Shown: piece by piece, positions 1 to 12,325 of the stretch
Layout of the letters: each line of letters starts with the position of its first letter
Position numbering within the stretch: position 1 is the first letter of the stretch
Source: Ectocarpus siliculosus
Taxonomy: Eukaryota > Sar > Phaeophyceae > Ectocarpales > Ectocarpaceae
Length of the DNA: 31,521 nt
Assembly (NCBI GenBank): GCA_000310025.1
Contig: FN649748.1
Coordinates: forward strand, 1,419,312 to 1,450,832
Direction of reading: 5' to 3'
The notes under the pieces: generated by a model
What the model was told of the DNA's origin: nothing
The model's database searches: none
The model's input: the letters and a program-made list of their open reading frames with translations, nothing else
Program-made: the position numbers and the translations under genes

Positions 1-430
1 TTGTTTTTTGTGAATAAATTTTCCTGGGGGGTTTGGTGGGGGGGTTTTTTTTTTTAAACATTTTTGGGAATAGAAAATTTTGTTGGTAGAGGCAACAAAA
101 ACCCATGAAACTGGCGGTTTAGGGAGACAGAGGGGACCCCTTCCGCCCCATGTTTTTGTTCCAAGACCCAGGAAATTTGGGCCAGGTTCCCACACAAAAT
201 GGGGGGACCCGGGGGGGCCCCTTGGGGGGTTTGACGTGTTTGGGGGCAAGGGCCAGGGCTCCCCCGAAATGTTCAAGGCCAAGACGTTTGGAAAAAAGAA
301 AGCCGTTTTTTTTTAAAAGGAAAAGGCAAACCTTAATTTCCAGGCCAGTCCATGGGGGGCCCGGGTCGTTCCGAAATAGGTTGGGGGGGGGGGGGGGGCG
401 TTCGCCACCGATGAAGAGATTCACGACTTA
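1..430. other. Homopolymer-inflated low-quality sequence at window edge
   Basis: Runs of G, T, A and C are unusually long and frequent here, including a run of about 16 G near 380-398 and many blocks of 4-8 identical bases. Short open frames exist on both strands, but they translate to Gly/Pro/Phe/Lys-rich strings typical of homopolymer noise. The character changes sharply after about 430. I infer poor base calling at a contig or read end, not biology. No gene is called. Confidence 0.6.
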
Positions 431-445
431 GTCCACCTTACACGG

Positions 446-2275
446 TCAAGCGACGGGGTAGAGAGGGAGAAAATCGAGTCGTTCGACGGTGCGTGGGTAG
501 GAAACAAGACTTGCCAAATACTTCGTCAAGTGGTACGTCAGCATCTGCGGATTTTCGACGATAATAACAGCAGTAGCAACAGCGACAGCGACAGCAAAAT
601 AACAACACGACGACAACGACAACAGCAACGACGACGACAACGGCAACAACAACAACAACAACGACGACGACAACAACGACGACGACGACGACAACAACAA
701 CAACAACAACAATAACCACGTGTACGCACCTCTTGCGGAATACCGCTATCACTGGCGTTATTCTTCCGCCCGTGCCTAAGGAAGCCGAGCATGGTAAGCC
801 GCATGGCCAACGCATCCACCCCCCAACCGAGATCTCTTCTAGCCAGGCTGACCTCCCGAAAGGCGCTAATCAACATCGCCAGCCCGTGCCTACTGCTGTT
901 GTTGGTGCTTATCATCTCGTCGGCCTCCTGCGGGTTTGCTCTCGCATGTTGTAGAGGTTGAGGGTGTAGTGGCCGGGGTGGTTGCTGTTGCTGCCGTTGA
1001 GTGTTCTGTAGTCGGTTTAGCCGGTGCTGCTGCTGTTGGCATCGGTTTTGTTGCTGCTGAGGACGCCCACCCTGAGGCAGTACCTGCACGCCAGGATCAG
1101 CGGGCTCCTCAGAAAGGATGGCGGGGGTTCGATACACCATGAGCAGTAATATGGATAGGGCCGGCACTACATACTGTTGCGACCTCAAGTTTTAGGCAGG
1201 GTCGTTAGCTTTGCTCATTGCAAAAAAAAAAACATTGCAGGAACTGAACTCACGCACTATATATATATTAGGCTCGTTGACACATGCTCACATGCACAGT
1301 CACGGCAACGTTTACAAAGGAGAGCTATCATTAGACTTCAAGACTAGCAGTAGCCCGTGGATAATTGTATTATAGGTGACTTGAGTACTGTTGGAGGTAA
1401 AAATGCTTGGACAAAGGAATAAGACCGCAGTTCAGTTGCCCGTGTTGAAAGAGGGAGAGGGAGAGAGAGGGGGGGTGGGGGGGGGGCGTACACCAGCAGA
1501 AGAGCGTAAACTTATTATATTGTTGAACTTCATTGAAATCATCACCATCAACACAACATGCACTGAATACTGCTGTAGTACCAGGAATCTCACGCACTTG
1601 AATCACGCACGAACGGACCTGGACAACCAGCAAGAGCTTGAAATCGAGACTTTTCGGAGTTACGAATCGCGACGGAATTCCGAACCGTTGCATACGCTGC
1701 TGCACATTTGCGTAGCTGTTGAGCCTGGGAAAGGTCATTCCATTACAGCCAGAGGGCCTCGTTTTGGGCAAGCAACCCTTCCGTCACATGCTCGAAATCG
1801 AAGAGCCCTCGATTAGAGAGTTTTGGTCCACTTTTTTACGCCGCTCACACGATCGCGGCTGCCAAATCATTGCCGGTGTGAACAGCAATCGTGGAACAGC
1901 AAATTGAACGAAAGCTACAGCAGAAGCACCACATGCGTGTGTGCCCCTCACGCCCCCGCGCTTTGTGCATACCTCGAAAGGGAGCAGGTCATCAGTGTCA
2001 TCAGCTTTCGAATGATGCCATTCAGCATGACGTCTGTCTTTGCCTGATGGCTTCGATGACGTGCTCCTTGAGAGATGGTGAAGCACTACCGGCCGCCGTA
2101 CTGCCGTGGAAGCAGTAGGGCACCGTCGAACCAACAGCATGGCCTTCTTTGTGAGCCGAGAGGCCAGCCGCCGGGGCGGGAGTGTGTCGGTTTGGTAGAG
2201 AGAAGCGGAATCTACGAGATCTCCAATCTCCAATCTCCGATGGTTCACGATCCCTCGATCACGCCGCTTCGGCAT
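446..2275 (-). CDS. Predicted three-exon gene, glutamine-rich hypothetical protein
   Basis: Hand-built minus-strand model with exons 2275-1973, 1173-730 and 544-446, about 281 codons. All junctions are phase 0. Donors are GAG|GTATGC at 1973/1972 and GAG|GTGCGT at 730/729. Acceptors are CAACAG|TAT at 1174/1173 and CCGCAG|ATG at 545/544. The stop is TGA at 448-446. Exon 1 is basic and ends in an acidic stretch (KADDTDDLLPFE). Exon 2 opens with a hydrophobic segment (PALSILLLMVY), then has several QQQQ runs, then an amphipathic helical part (AFREVSLARRDLG). Exon 3 encodes 32 residues ending LYPVA. A shorter gene starting at the ATG at 1140 is possible. I recognise no family. Exon 2 is the most protein-like; exon 1 is the weakest. 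Confidence 0.42.
545..729 (-). repeat. Intron-sized CAA/CGA trinucleotide repeat tract
   Basis: From about 556 to 715 the plus strand is an almost unbroken run of CAA, CGA and CAG triplets. It fills the space between a GTGCGT donor at 729 and a CCGCAG acceptor at 545 on the minus strand. If it were read through, it would give only poly-Cys/Arg, poly-Val or poly-Leu/Ser strings. The flanking ORFs join in phase 0 when it is removed, so I treat it as an intron made of an interrupted triplet repeat. A translated homopolymer is the alternative. Confidence 0.6.
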
Positions 2276-2620
2276 CACGATAATTGTACCGCGTGTTAGA
2301 CTAATGTTTGAAACGGATTCGCCTTGCGAGCTTGTGGGTGAGGGTGTTTCACTACACACCTGTTAGTGACGTGCCGAGCGTCGCCGAGAGACATCAATAC
2401 GTGCGACAGGGAGAGGTGGCATTGCTAGATGTAGCGCCAGCAGGTGCAGGAAGGGTACTCGTTCAGGCAACATGAAGAAAGGATCATCGGCCAGCCGAGG
2501 TACTGCGGGTCACTCTGTCGTCTGGTGTACCACAGCAGTATGCACGCCCATGTTCGCCGAAGGAAAGATCGCACCACCCTTGTGGTCGGGGTTCTTTGTT
2601 GAGTGCCCACCCTAAAGAAA
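2276..2620. promoter_or_regulatory. Head-to-head intergenic region between two divergent gene models
   Basis: These 345 bases separate the predicted start of the minus-strand gene (ATG at 2275) from the predicted start of the plus-strand coiled-coil gene (ATG at 2621). They would have to hold both promoters. I see no clear TATA box. An in-frame TGA at 2600-2602 stands just before the ATG at 2621. The role is inferred only from gene orientation. Confidence 0.3.
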
Positions 2621-3127
2621 ATGCCAAACTCCTACAAGCTCGTCCTCTGTTCCGCAACTACAGAAAATGAACGTGGTACACCCAATCCCAACGCAGGTAC
2701 CACGGTGCTCGGAACCCCGGAAATGACGAGCTATGGTCTCTTTCATCAGCAGGAAGCAAGAGCAAACGACGGAAGAAGCAACGGGGCGACGACGTCAGCA
2801 GCAGCAGCAGCAGAAGCAGCAGCAGCAACAACAGCAAAAACAGAGAGAGAAGCTCCATCCTCCTCATCGAGAAGCCATCACCGCCGAACAGCAAGACATG
2901 GACAAAGCAATACGGCAGCGCCAGGGTTTGAGGCAGCCGACGGTCATGGTGAGAGCAGGCGTATGGCCGTAGAGAGCCAAAGCAGCGCCTTACTGGAGCG
3001 ACACACACGTGCAGCCAAAGACGGGGTCATTGACATGCTCTCGGAAAAGGCCTCGAAGCTGGGAGTCTCGCTCGAGCGAGCCTTGCTGGCCAAGAAAAAT
3101 ATCGAGGACGGCGCGAACAAACTACAG
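2621..3127 (+). CDS. First exon of the coiled-coil gene
   Basis: The exon has 169 codons and ends at CTACAG|GTGCCT. After a low-complexity start with a GCA/CAG triplet tract at about 2795-2835 (poly-Ala in this frame, poly-Gln in another), the last ~50 residues are a clear amphipathic helix (MLSEKASKLG, ERALLAKKNIEDG). The next exon at 5078 continues the heptads in phase 0. The ATG at 2621 follows an in-frame TGA at 2600. A splice acceptor just upstream (CCTAAAG) would be an alternative to a true start. Confidence 0.62.
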
Positions 3128-6100
3128 GTGCCTTGTCGACCGTGAAGATGACATGTTTGTGTAGTGGTATGCACGCGTGATGAAGTCTGGTTGACCCGTG
3201 AAGAAGAACTCACTTGTTGTTACTCTTGTAGAACAGCAGCAGCAGTAGCTGTTGCCTTGGGTATCGGTAGGAATGACACCAAGGGGCACAGGATCCTCTG
3301 CACAAGCAGGGGCTACTAGATCCTGTCCCCTGCTTTTTATCCTTCCGCGGAGAGTTACATCTCTCCGCGCCTTCTAGAAGGAACCAAGCTCTTCTATGTT
3401 CCGTCTACACATCTGAATCCTATAACACTAGCCCACCCTGGAGGTTCTCATACGCAGATACTGTAAAACCTCGGAGTCTTGAAAAGCAATTGTCGAGTCT
3501 CTAAATGAAAGTATCGAGGATGTGGAGCTCCAAAACAGCACAATTCACCCTCCCACACCTCTCACTCGATGAGTCGCAAGACCATCGTTTGACTTCTAAA
3601 ACGACAAAAAGACGCAGGAAGGAACTGACGGGGCTAAGAAAAGCCTACGACGACCGGAAGAAGGTCGGAACCAAAGAAAGGAAAACACAAAGAAAGGAAG
3701 AAAAACAGAAAAGAAAAACAAAGGTCGTTCGTCAAAACGACACAAAAGAAAGGATCACTGGAGGAACCACAACAAGACCGGTGTCGTAAGACAACGATAA
3801 GATACGCCATTCACGCAGTCGCCACGGCAGTGTAGAAGGGGCAAGAATGGGCGCGAAACACCTACAGGTCGTGACCAAACGCTAAAGGCACAAAATAAAG
3901 CGAGGAGAAAGCGAAAACCAACCAAGGCTGAAAAGCAACCCAAACAACGCTGAGAACAACAGAAAGCCAAGACAACTAGCATGTCGTCTTAATGGGGGCG
4001 CGCAACGTTATCAGGCAACGAATCAGTCCCGGGGTCACCACGCGACATGTCGACGTTGCGAAGGATCCCCTTAAAAAGGGCACTGCCGCTGTGAACTTGG
4101 AGGCACCAGGATCCGGAGACGGCGGTTTCAGCGGTGGAGTAGCGAACATCAGGAAGGGCGAGCTTGACAGGGCCAGGATCGTCCAAGAAGCGGACGACGT
4201 AGAAGTCGGACGGTAGAGGCGGTCCAGTAATCTTGCCCAACCACCAGAATCCATCGCGAGCTTTGTACCAGATGCGTTCTACATCATACTTCCATGTGTT
4301 GTTTTGGGGTTGCGCCTTTTGGTATAATCTTTCTGGCTCCAGTTTGGCACCTTTCGGTATATGTCGGACGTACCGTACCAGCCTGGGCCACGCAGGGATG
4401 TAGCTACAGCACAGGGTCAATCAATCATCGGGTTTTATAGTACATGGTCCAGCCTCATAGTACATTAGTCCGGCCTTCCCCTGCGCTGCCTGCTTTCGAG
4501 CTTCAACGAAAGAACGACTTAGCGGTCCAGTCCCTCTTGTTGTGTATTATCACGGGTAAAACCGCTCCACCGCAGAATAGCAAAGTACTCTCGAGAAATA
4601 TTCGAAACCCATAACCTGTTACTATTATGATAGTAGATTTAGGTTTGCGAAAGGTGCCCAACTAGATCATCACTGGGGGGCGCAAAATGTTGTATGTTTG
4701 ACCTATATTGTGCTTTGGTTGCCTTTGTAGAAAAAGAACCAATGTATTTTATATCTTGTACATGTATTTAGAATTTCAACGTATACAAGCATCTCTTTGC
4801 AACTCCCGAATAAGCACAATTCTGTGTGGGTACAACAAGGTACTCCCGCATGTACAAAATTCTGTGTTTATACATCAAGGTGTATTGAGACTAGGTATTG
4901 CAAATTGTTCCTAAAAACACACAGCCCGCCACAAACGGCACCCCCCCCCCCTTCTTGCAACGATAATACAATCCAGCATGATCTCGTGAGGCGAAGAACA
5001 TATCCATTTTTTGCTGCTCGCTTAGGTTTAGGCTTCGTGGACCGTGTACCGTACGTGGCACTGTTATTACTGTTCAGGTGCTTCTTGACAAAGAGAAAGT
5101 GGCACGGAACAACTTGGAGCACCTGTTGCAACAAAAGCAAGCGGAGGCCGAGGTGTGGAAAGAAGATACACCGACCTACGGTGGTGGACAGGAAAACATT
5201 TTCTTCTTTGAGCTCTACATAGCTGTAGGTCACCGGGAATAATACAAACGCAACGACGTTGTTTGTTTAGTTCACCCATCTTAGAGGGATTCCTCCTATT
5301 TTCTTTGAAGTTTTCCAAAGGAGTGTCAACCAACGCGGCAAACACGCCGAGAACTTAGTAGGTTCGGTTCCCTTCGAAGCACTGGGTGTAAACATGGATA
5401 AAGGGCAACAGCACAGTATCATAGTTATTTCCCTTACTCCCGGCATAATTCTGTTCCCGGTATCATTCATGATTATCACGAACAACATCAACAAGATATC
5501 AGCGCAGCAGAACGGGCATCTCAAGTGGGAGGTGGACGCCTTGCGGGTGGAGCTAAAGGACAACACGGAGCGGTCTAAAGGGTGGCTTCAGGTACGCATC
5601 TTTCTGTTTGATGCGATGTGCTTTACTGGCGCACCTCGATATGATTCTGCTGCCACGGCCAAGCAGCCTTCGGCGCTGGGAGTGTGGTGCTAAACTCCCC
5701 GCTCCTCACGAAAAACAACATGCTCGTGCGCAATGACGTACGTTTCCTCACCTTCTGCCACTTCGTGAGACGCTCTCCAAGTTCTATCCGACAAGCAGGC
5801 CCCCTGAGCTCTCTCTCGTTACCAATTGGCACACGAGCCGAACCGCGTGCATGTACTGGAATCTTCGGGTACCCCCTCTTGAACTCGAAAGTCTCGGGGA
5901 ACATTTTGGACTGCCTTGAGCATCGTAGTCGACCGTCAACATTTGCTGTCTCGGTCGCGGGAGTCGTGGAAATAATTGGACCCATAATTTTGGCTGTGCA
6001 GGAGGAAGCGGCGAGGAGAAGGTCGGTCGAGGACGTTCTTACCAGGGTGAGAGAATGAGTCGCCTAGAGGCCTGATCTCTTCACAGGCTGGCAAACCGAA

Positions 6101-9100
6101 ACTTGCGCCAGTACAGGAGCGGACATTTTTTTTTCTGTTCTGTAAGAGTACCCGGTATTTTTCGTTTCTGGCAATGTGTTTTCCGCGAGACCATGGACAG
6201 TATGCTCCAGGGTCAACATACAAGAATGGAGCCTTCAGGGTTGTGTATCGTGTCTCTCGCTCTACTCTGAACTCGCCTTGGCAGTCCTAATATGCAATAG
6301 CTCCCGTAAAGTACAAATACACCTAAGATCTCGGAGGAGATCCACTCCTGTGAACGTTGAGTAATGGTGGTACGGCCGCCCACCTAGTAGGAGTTGTTAC
6401 AACCGAGGTTTTGTTCCCTTGAATGTGGCGCTGCTAGTACGAGGATGGTACTCATGCTGCTGATGCTCTCCCCCGCTCAATATTACCTTGAGCAGGAGCA
6501 CGCCGTGGCCGAGGAATACCTCCGAGGTGTATACGGCGAAGGCAACGGGCCGGACATTGGGAACGATGGTGAAACAACCGTCGCGGGTGAGGCTCGACTG
6601 TTTTTACGTTCCGAGGTCTAGGGATTGTTTTGTTGCGCTTCGTAGAAAGGACGGGTTTCAACACTTGCTTATGTAGCGATGCCGAGGTATATTTCTCACG
6701 GGAAACAAGAAGGTGATACCCTCCAGATACATCTGGAGGGGAATATCGCCTGAATCTCAGGCAAACCAGATGTGCACCCGATCACATGAAGTAGGAGTTC
6801 ACGCGCTATTGTTCCTTCTACGCCCGTACCGCATGTCGACACTAGCGGGAGGCAGAATATCTTCTGAAAGCTGCTGTAAGTGTTTTTCTTTGCCTGTTCT
6901 GTACCACTTTGTGCTGGTGGAACAAAAACGTTAGAGTCGTTAACTCCGACGCCGCTCCTTCTCCTATCAAACTTCTCGAATATCCCACTCTTTCAACACC
7001 GAGGTTAGCGCCCGCAAACACAGAGAGACGGGCTTTGCTTCGCACGCGCACAGGAAACAACACAAGCTTGCAAAAGTCCCGCAGGAAACCTCTTACCATC
7101 ACGGACACGTGACACGCCGAATTTTCTGTTAAGACGAAGAAATCTAGCGGAAAACGTTGGGGGAAAGGTTTACAATACTCGGCAAACATAGACTTGGAGC
7201 GTATTCAGGCGTCAGGCTATGAAGGTACTCTGGTACTGTAGGACGGTCGCATTCAGCCATCGGCACCGGCGGGGTCTTCTTCGTCCGCCGGAGAGCGGTC
7301 CGGACGGGTCACGCGAAGCCAAAAAGGCCACGGCAAACCTGAGAAGCCTTCTCCTCAAGAGATACACCGTCGCCGCACCGATGCCAAACCACGGCCCAGG
7401 GAGAGCGGTACCCAAGGAGAGCGTGCGGTACTTTGGATCGTGCGAGGAGGCCAACGGCGGCGTGTGTGTGGTGGTACTCCGGCTTGTTGCACGCCAAGTG
7501 CCCTTGAACACACCTCTACACGCTCGTCCTTGGGCGACACCCCCCAGTCCCGACCTGAAGCCTCGCGCTCCAACAACAAAGAGAAGCACCTTCGAAACCC
7601 TCCCTCTTCTCGGATCGGATTTGCAGAGGTCCTAGTTCGCGAGCTCCGGGCACTTGGGGAAACGCTGAGGGAACGGGATCGTGAGCTGGGGGCCTGCGCG
7701 GAGCGGCTGGATGAAGTGGTTGGTGATGCCAAGACCGAACGCTCAAGGCAAGTGTGTGTGTGTGTGTGCGTACGCTTGTTTTACAAACCTCATTGACCGC
7801 GGTAAAGCGTTGTATGTGCTTCATTAGGCCGCGATAGCCCGCCCAACCAATGAAAATACGTCAATTTGAGCAGGTAGGGAATCAAGATCCCCGGGGGCAC
7901 AGTTTGAATTGGCGTGCGTATGTGTGCGTCTGAGTGAGTGAGTGGGTGAGAGTGAGAGAGAGGGAGAGGGAGCGTGTCTAAGTGCATGATCTTGTGAGCA
8001 CGCCGACTAATACTCGGGTGTGGGTGTTCACGGGACAAAAGAGCCAAAAGCTTTGTACGTGTTGTAAATCTGCGTGGGTTTCTCTCGTGAGCATCGAGGG
8101 CGCTACATATCTGGTACGAATCAAGATACGCTGTGCGTGAGTACATGTTGAGCCACATCGACCACCGCCGACTGCCTTGCCATTGACAAGACGCCAGCCT
8201 TAGTGGATCAACGAACGAAACTGGATGTGGTCGTGTACGCGTGTTCGTTTGATTTTGGCGTAGACCGCGCGGAGTCTTGGCTGACCAACGATGGCACTGC
8301 GTCAGTTCTTGGGGGTGAACGCTTGCTACTATTTATGCCGTTCCAGTGGCATCTAGTGTGCCATTGTTTTTGTGTGTGTGTACCATACCTTCGCGCATGC
8401 TTTGACTCGTTATTTTCGGAGACAGTTCTTCATACCTTGTCAGCCGAGCACAGCGCCTTCCCTACGCGCTGCATCGAGCACGCCTCTCCTACTCAATTTA
8501 TTCTCGGGAGGTGCCGTTTCGTGCATTTGGTTTTCTCACGTGCAAGAGACAACGCTTCCCCTCGCAGGCGCGAGACCGTTCAAGAGCAGCTCAGCTTCAC
8601 TCAAGAGCGTTTCGAAGCCGCAAAGCACAAGGTGATCACACTTTTATGGGGGGTGGGTGTTCTACGCTGTTGGCGCTGATGAACCGTGTACTTCTAAAGA
8701 AATGTGCCTTCAGAGGGGCGCGGAGGAACGTCCAGGTGGACGGAGGCGGGGTGGGGTACAGGCCACGTTGGGGGGACGGAGAGAGAGCAACTGCAAGAAT
8801 GATAACATTAGCAATTTTCCAAGACATCGAGAGGAAAAACCTGTAAGAGTCACCAGGTGAACTACCCCCCGGCAACTGCAACATGAGAGTGGTGGACTCT
8901 TTGTTGTTTTCGTTTGGTTGTCCTCGCTCGCGCAAACGTCGACCAGCTCTCGCCTTGGAAGTACGACCGCCTCCTACCCATTAGATAACCATACAGCCAA
9001 CCCAATACCAACGATTGAGCCATCTAACCTTAACAAAAAAATCGCCATATAATCACGTAGGGGTGAACATGCAACATCACGAAATGAACATGACAAAACA

Positions 9101-12100
9101 TGCGACATACCCACAAGCAATCAATATACATGGACGTACAACAAGCCTAACGAAGCTGGCACAATTTCATGTACACACACAAGCATGGAATCGCGCTAAC
9201 ATGTGTACACACAATCGCGCAATATACATATGCATGTGTGCTCATGAAACCCGCCAAACACCCAGTCTCGGCAGCTGGCCGGCCAGCTGGGGAACGAGGC
9301 CGCCGCCAATGAGGATCTACGGGCGCGGATGCACGCTTTGGAAGAGGAGAACGATATCAGGTTGGTCGTTGCACGTAATATCGATGTGTTTCTTCGACGA
9401 ATTGTTGTTTGACTACCCGTGAGGTTTTTGTTTGGCCTGTTTTCTCTTTCTGTGACAGTTGACGGATTTGTTCAGCGGAGTTTGTAATTTGGGGGTGCCA
9501 TTGAACGTGAGACATCGCTCTAGGTGGAGGGGTATTTTCAGAACATTGAAGCCGTCGGTTCGGCTGTAGGTCTATTTGGGACAGGTGGTGTTGTATTGGA
9601 TGATATGTACGCGCGTGGAAGAGCGCCGTCGGCTGGTCGTTCGTTTTGGTCGACGTCACGCTATCTCCCCCTGTTGACGAAGCAGAAAAACAATAGGCTG
9701 AAGTGACAAGACGACAGGGAAACGACGGAGGGAGAGAGAGGTAGACGAACAAATACGTGAGAAAGAGATATACGGGATCGAGGTTCAAGAATGGCAGAGA
9801 CATGCACAGAGATGGGCAATACCTATTAGAAGTACAGAATAAACGAACACACATGCATTCAGAGATGCATGTCCGAAAGAGAGACTCCGATGTTATAAAA
9901 GTTCGAGGAGCTCTACACCTTAGGTTCAACGCTTCTGTCAGGTCTTGCTTGATTTCGAGGTCGAGCCGAGTGGACGAACGAAGGCTTGCTTACATTACCT
10001 GGTCCTGTTCGTTTCGCCTTGCTTCATCTCGACAACGTCGGTGCTGGCGACGGTTGCTACTCGGCGAACACAACATCTGCATGCTCGGGTGGGCCCACAC
10101 AGGACAAGGTCCCTGTTGGAGCGGAAGGCGAAGGCTCAGCAGCGCAAGAGGGTGAGGAGAGTTGGCACGCACGCACCCTCCGGTCTTGTTTCCCAGGCAA
10201 ACGTCGTTGCTATGACGAATCCGGCAATATTCTGCCGCAACTCTTCTTTTACCCATGAACATTTTCATGGCTTCGCGGCGGCTGCTGTCTGTTGCAAGCC
10301 GAACATCTAACTGCTGGTGTAGGTAGTGAGCCCTTCCTTCCTCCGAAGGTCGGCGTGTTGATTTCCCTCGTCCAAGAGCCAAAGGAGTCGGGATTTACCG
10401 CCCTTGCGCGATACAATAGCATGGGGAAGTTCCATGTTTCGTTCCGCAAGAGGTTCTTGAGTCGCTGCCCCTCCTTCATGCGACCAGCTCAACGCCGCAC
10501 AGACAGTCGATTGTCGACTACGCGCTTGGCGCAACCAATGCCAGCCTGGTCGGCGAAGGCGAATACGCGCCTGGCGCAACCAATGACAGCCTGGTCGGCG
10601 AAGGCCCGACACACGAGTCGCCCCGACATCGTTGAGACGCGAGAAGACCCAATAGCCTGAAGACGTGTTGAGTGCACCGAGGGCGCTAAACACCACGTAC
10701 CGCTGTTCGTTGCTTGTGCGCGCTTGCGACGGCGTGTCCCGTACAAAACGCTACGTCTCTCTGGGTGTTTGCCGGCGCTGAACGAAAGGGGGACGCGCGA
10801 GACATGATGGCCGAGAGCAAGGTATGCACGAACAGGCAGCTCTAGTGGCGCTGCTGCAGCAATGGGGACGATGTGCTCGCCGTAACAACATACAACGAAA
10901 TCGGTGTCTAGCAAGACCAGAGATTGGTGAACGCAGACGGTGCAGTCGACTAATCCTGTTGGTGGCGTTGGATGTTGCGTCCCATTCGTTAGGGCTGTTT
11001 CTTGTGAAAGTGAAGGTCTCCTTGAGGTCCAACGGCAGGCCTGACTGCGGGCCTGGGAGTAATGAGATAGGCCCATGCACGGCTAATTACGTTCTCCGCG
11101 ACGGGAAGGCAATGGCGGCGGCACTGCCACGATCATGTTGAACCGGGGTCGTGAAGGAGATTCCATGGCCGCATCACCTCAGCCCGGGCCAAATGTAGAA
11201 TATGGTTGGCCTCTCTGTCAGCCATAAATAGGAATGGCTTTCAGTAATTGTTTTCTCTGCGTGTGACCCTTTGCAGCGATAACAATGTTGAACCAGTAGC
11301 AAGCGAGCGGCGAGAGCGAGAGATCACGAACTTCTGTTGTGGTTCTCGAAGTCTCCCGTAATGCCCGTGTTGTTTGCACGGGCGCGTCGTCAGCGATTGG
11401 TTGTGTGCGTGAGTGCTGACGGCCTGCCTGCCAACCTGTCCCCAATCCATCCTCCGATCTCACGTGAAACGACACGCCTGCACTTCGTTGTTCGGGCCGC
11501 GTACCACCGTGCCGCCTATTGTCGCGTGTAGGCGAAGGATGACCGGATCAAGCGCCTCGAGTCGACCCTCATGCAAGAGCGGGCTAGGTCAGTCTCTCTC
11601 TCTCTCATTCAGTGAGCTACCAACCTGGAACACCTCGCTGTCAGCCCCCAGAGAACTCGCGACGCGCCTGACGACAACATAAACTGTATTCCATCGATTT
11701 TCTGTGTAGGTAAATGTTTCTATTGGCCGTTCGTTTGTGATGGCAGGCAGGACGGTCACGCATTGATTGGCGGTGTTGTTGTAGCAGAGTGAGTGGCGTG
11801 CTGCCTATCATCAGCCACTCCTTGAATATACGCTTTGCGTCGTCATGTCAGAGCACATGCGTTCTCTCACGAACCAATAGCAGGAGACAAGACAGACGCC
11901 GCTCCTGTCCAACGCGGCCGCCTATCGTGCAACGTGCCTTCTACGCCATTAGTGTTGACCGCTGCATGCATTCGTTGCGTTGCCGCCGTTGTCCCAGGCT
12001 AGAAGGAGAGCTCCGGTCGGCGAGGTCGGACTACGAGGAAGCCGCCAAGGAGAGCAGGCGCAAGGCCGCTCGCCTTCAGAGGTAGAACCACTCATCTGTC

Positions 12101-12291
12101 CCCCTACCCCCACTTGTCTTGTTGATGGTCCAGGAGTGAAACGACAACCACAACGAAACCTACCGACTCCGACATATCATTACCAATCTGTTGCATATTT
12201 TTTCTGCACTGGTATGACGTGCTGCGTGGTACGGTCGGCTGGATTGCGTGCACAAGAAAGAAGCCTTGTTTTTCTTGGCAAACAGACGAAT

Positions 12292-12325
<34 letters not shown>

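Larger units (their letters stand above)
3128..5077. other. Long first intron of the coiled-coil gene, carrying transposon debris
   Basis: This 1,950-base intron is bounded by CTACAG|GTGCCT and TACTGTTCAG|GTGCTT. It holds two hairpins at 3304-3369 and an antisense open frame at 3989-4420 that resembles a retroelement product. A lysine/arginine-rich plus-strand frame at 3505-3786 looks compositional rather than coding. The part from about 4430 to 5060 is AT-richer and shows no gene. Confidence 0.55.

Noticed and set aside
438-815. Long minus-strand frames giving poly-Val, poly-Leu/Ser or poly-Cys/Arg
   Set aside because: They are translations of the triplet repeat in three frames. The flanking sequence is better explained by splicing the tract out.
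3505-3786. 94-codon Lys/Arg-rich plus-strand frame
   Set aside because: Composition follows an AAG/AAA-rich stretch inside intron 1, with no splice borders joining it in phase.
6527-6586. Longer version of exon 5 using the GTGAGG donor at 6587
   Set aside because: Phase-compatible and not excluded, but it inserts Gly/Pro-rich residues into the coiled coil. The GTGTAT donor at 6527 keeps the heptads continuous.
10292-10660. 122-codon plus-strand frame with a 15-residue repeat
   Set aside because: It lies within an intron of the well-supported coiled-coil gene, and the repeat comes from a 45-bp minisatellite.
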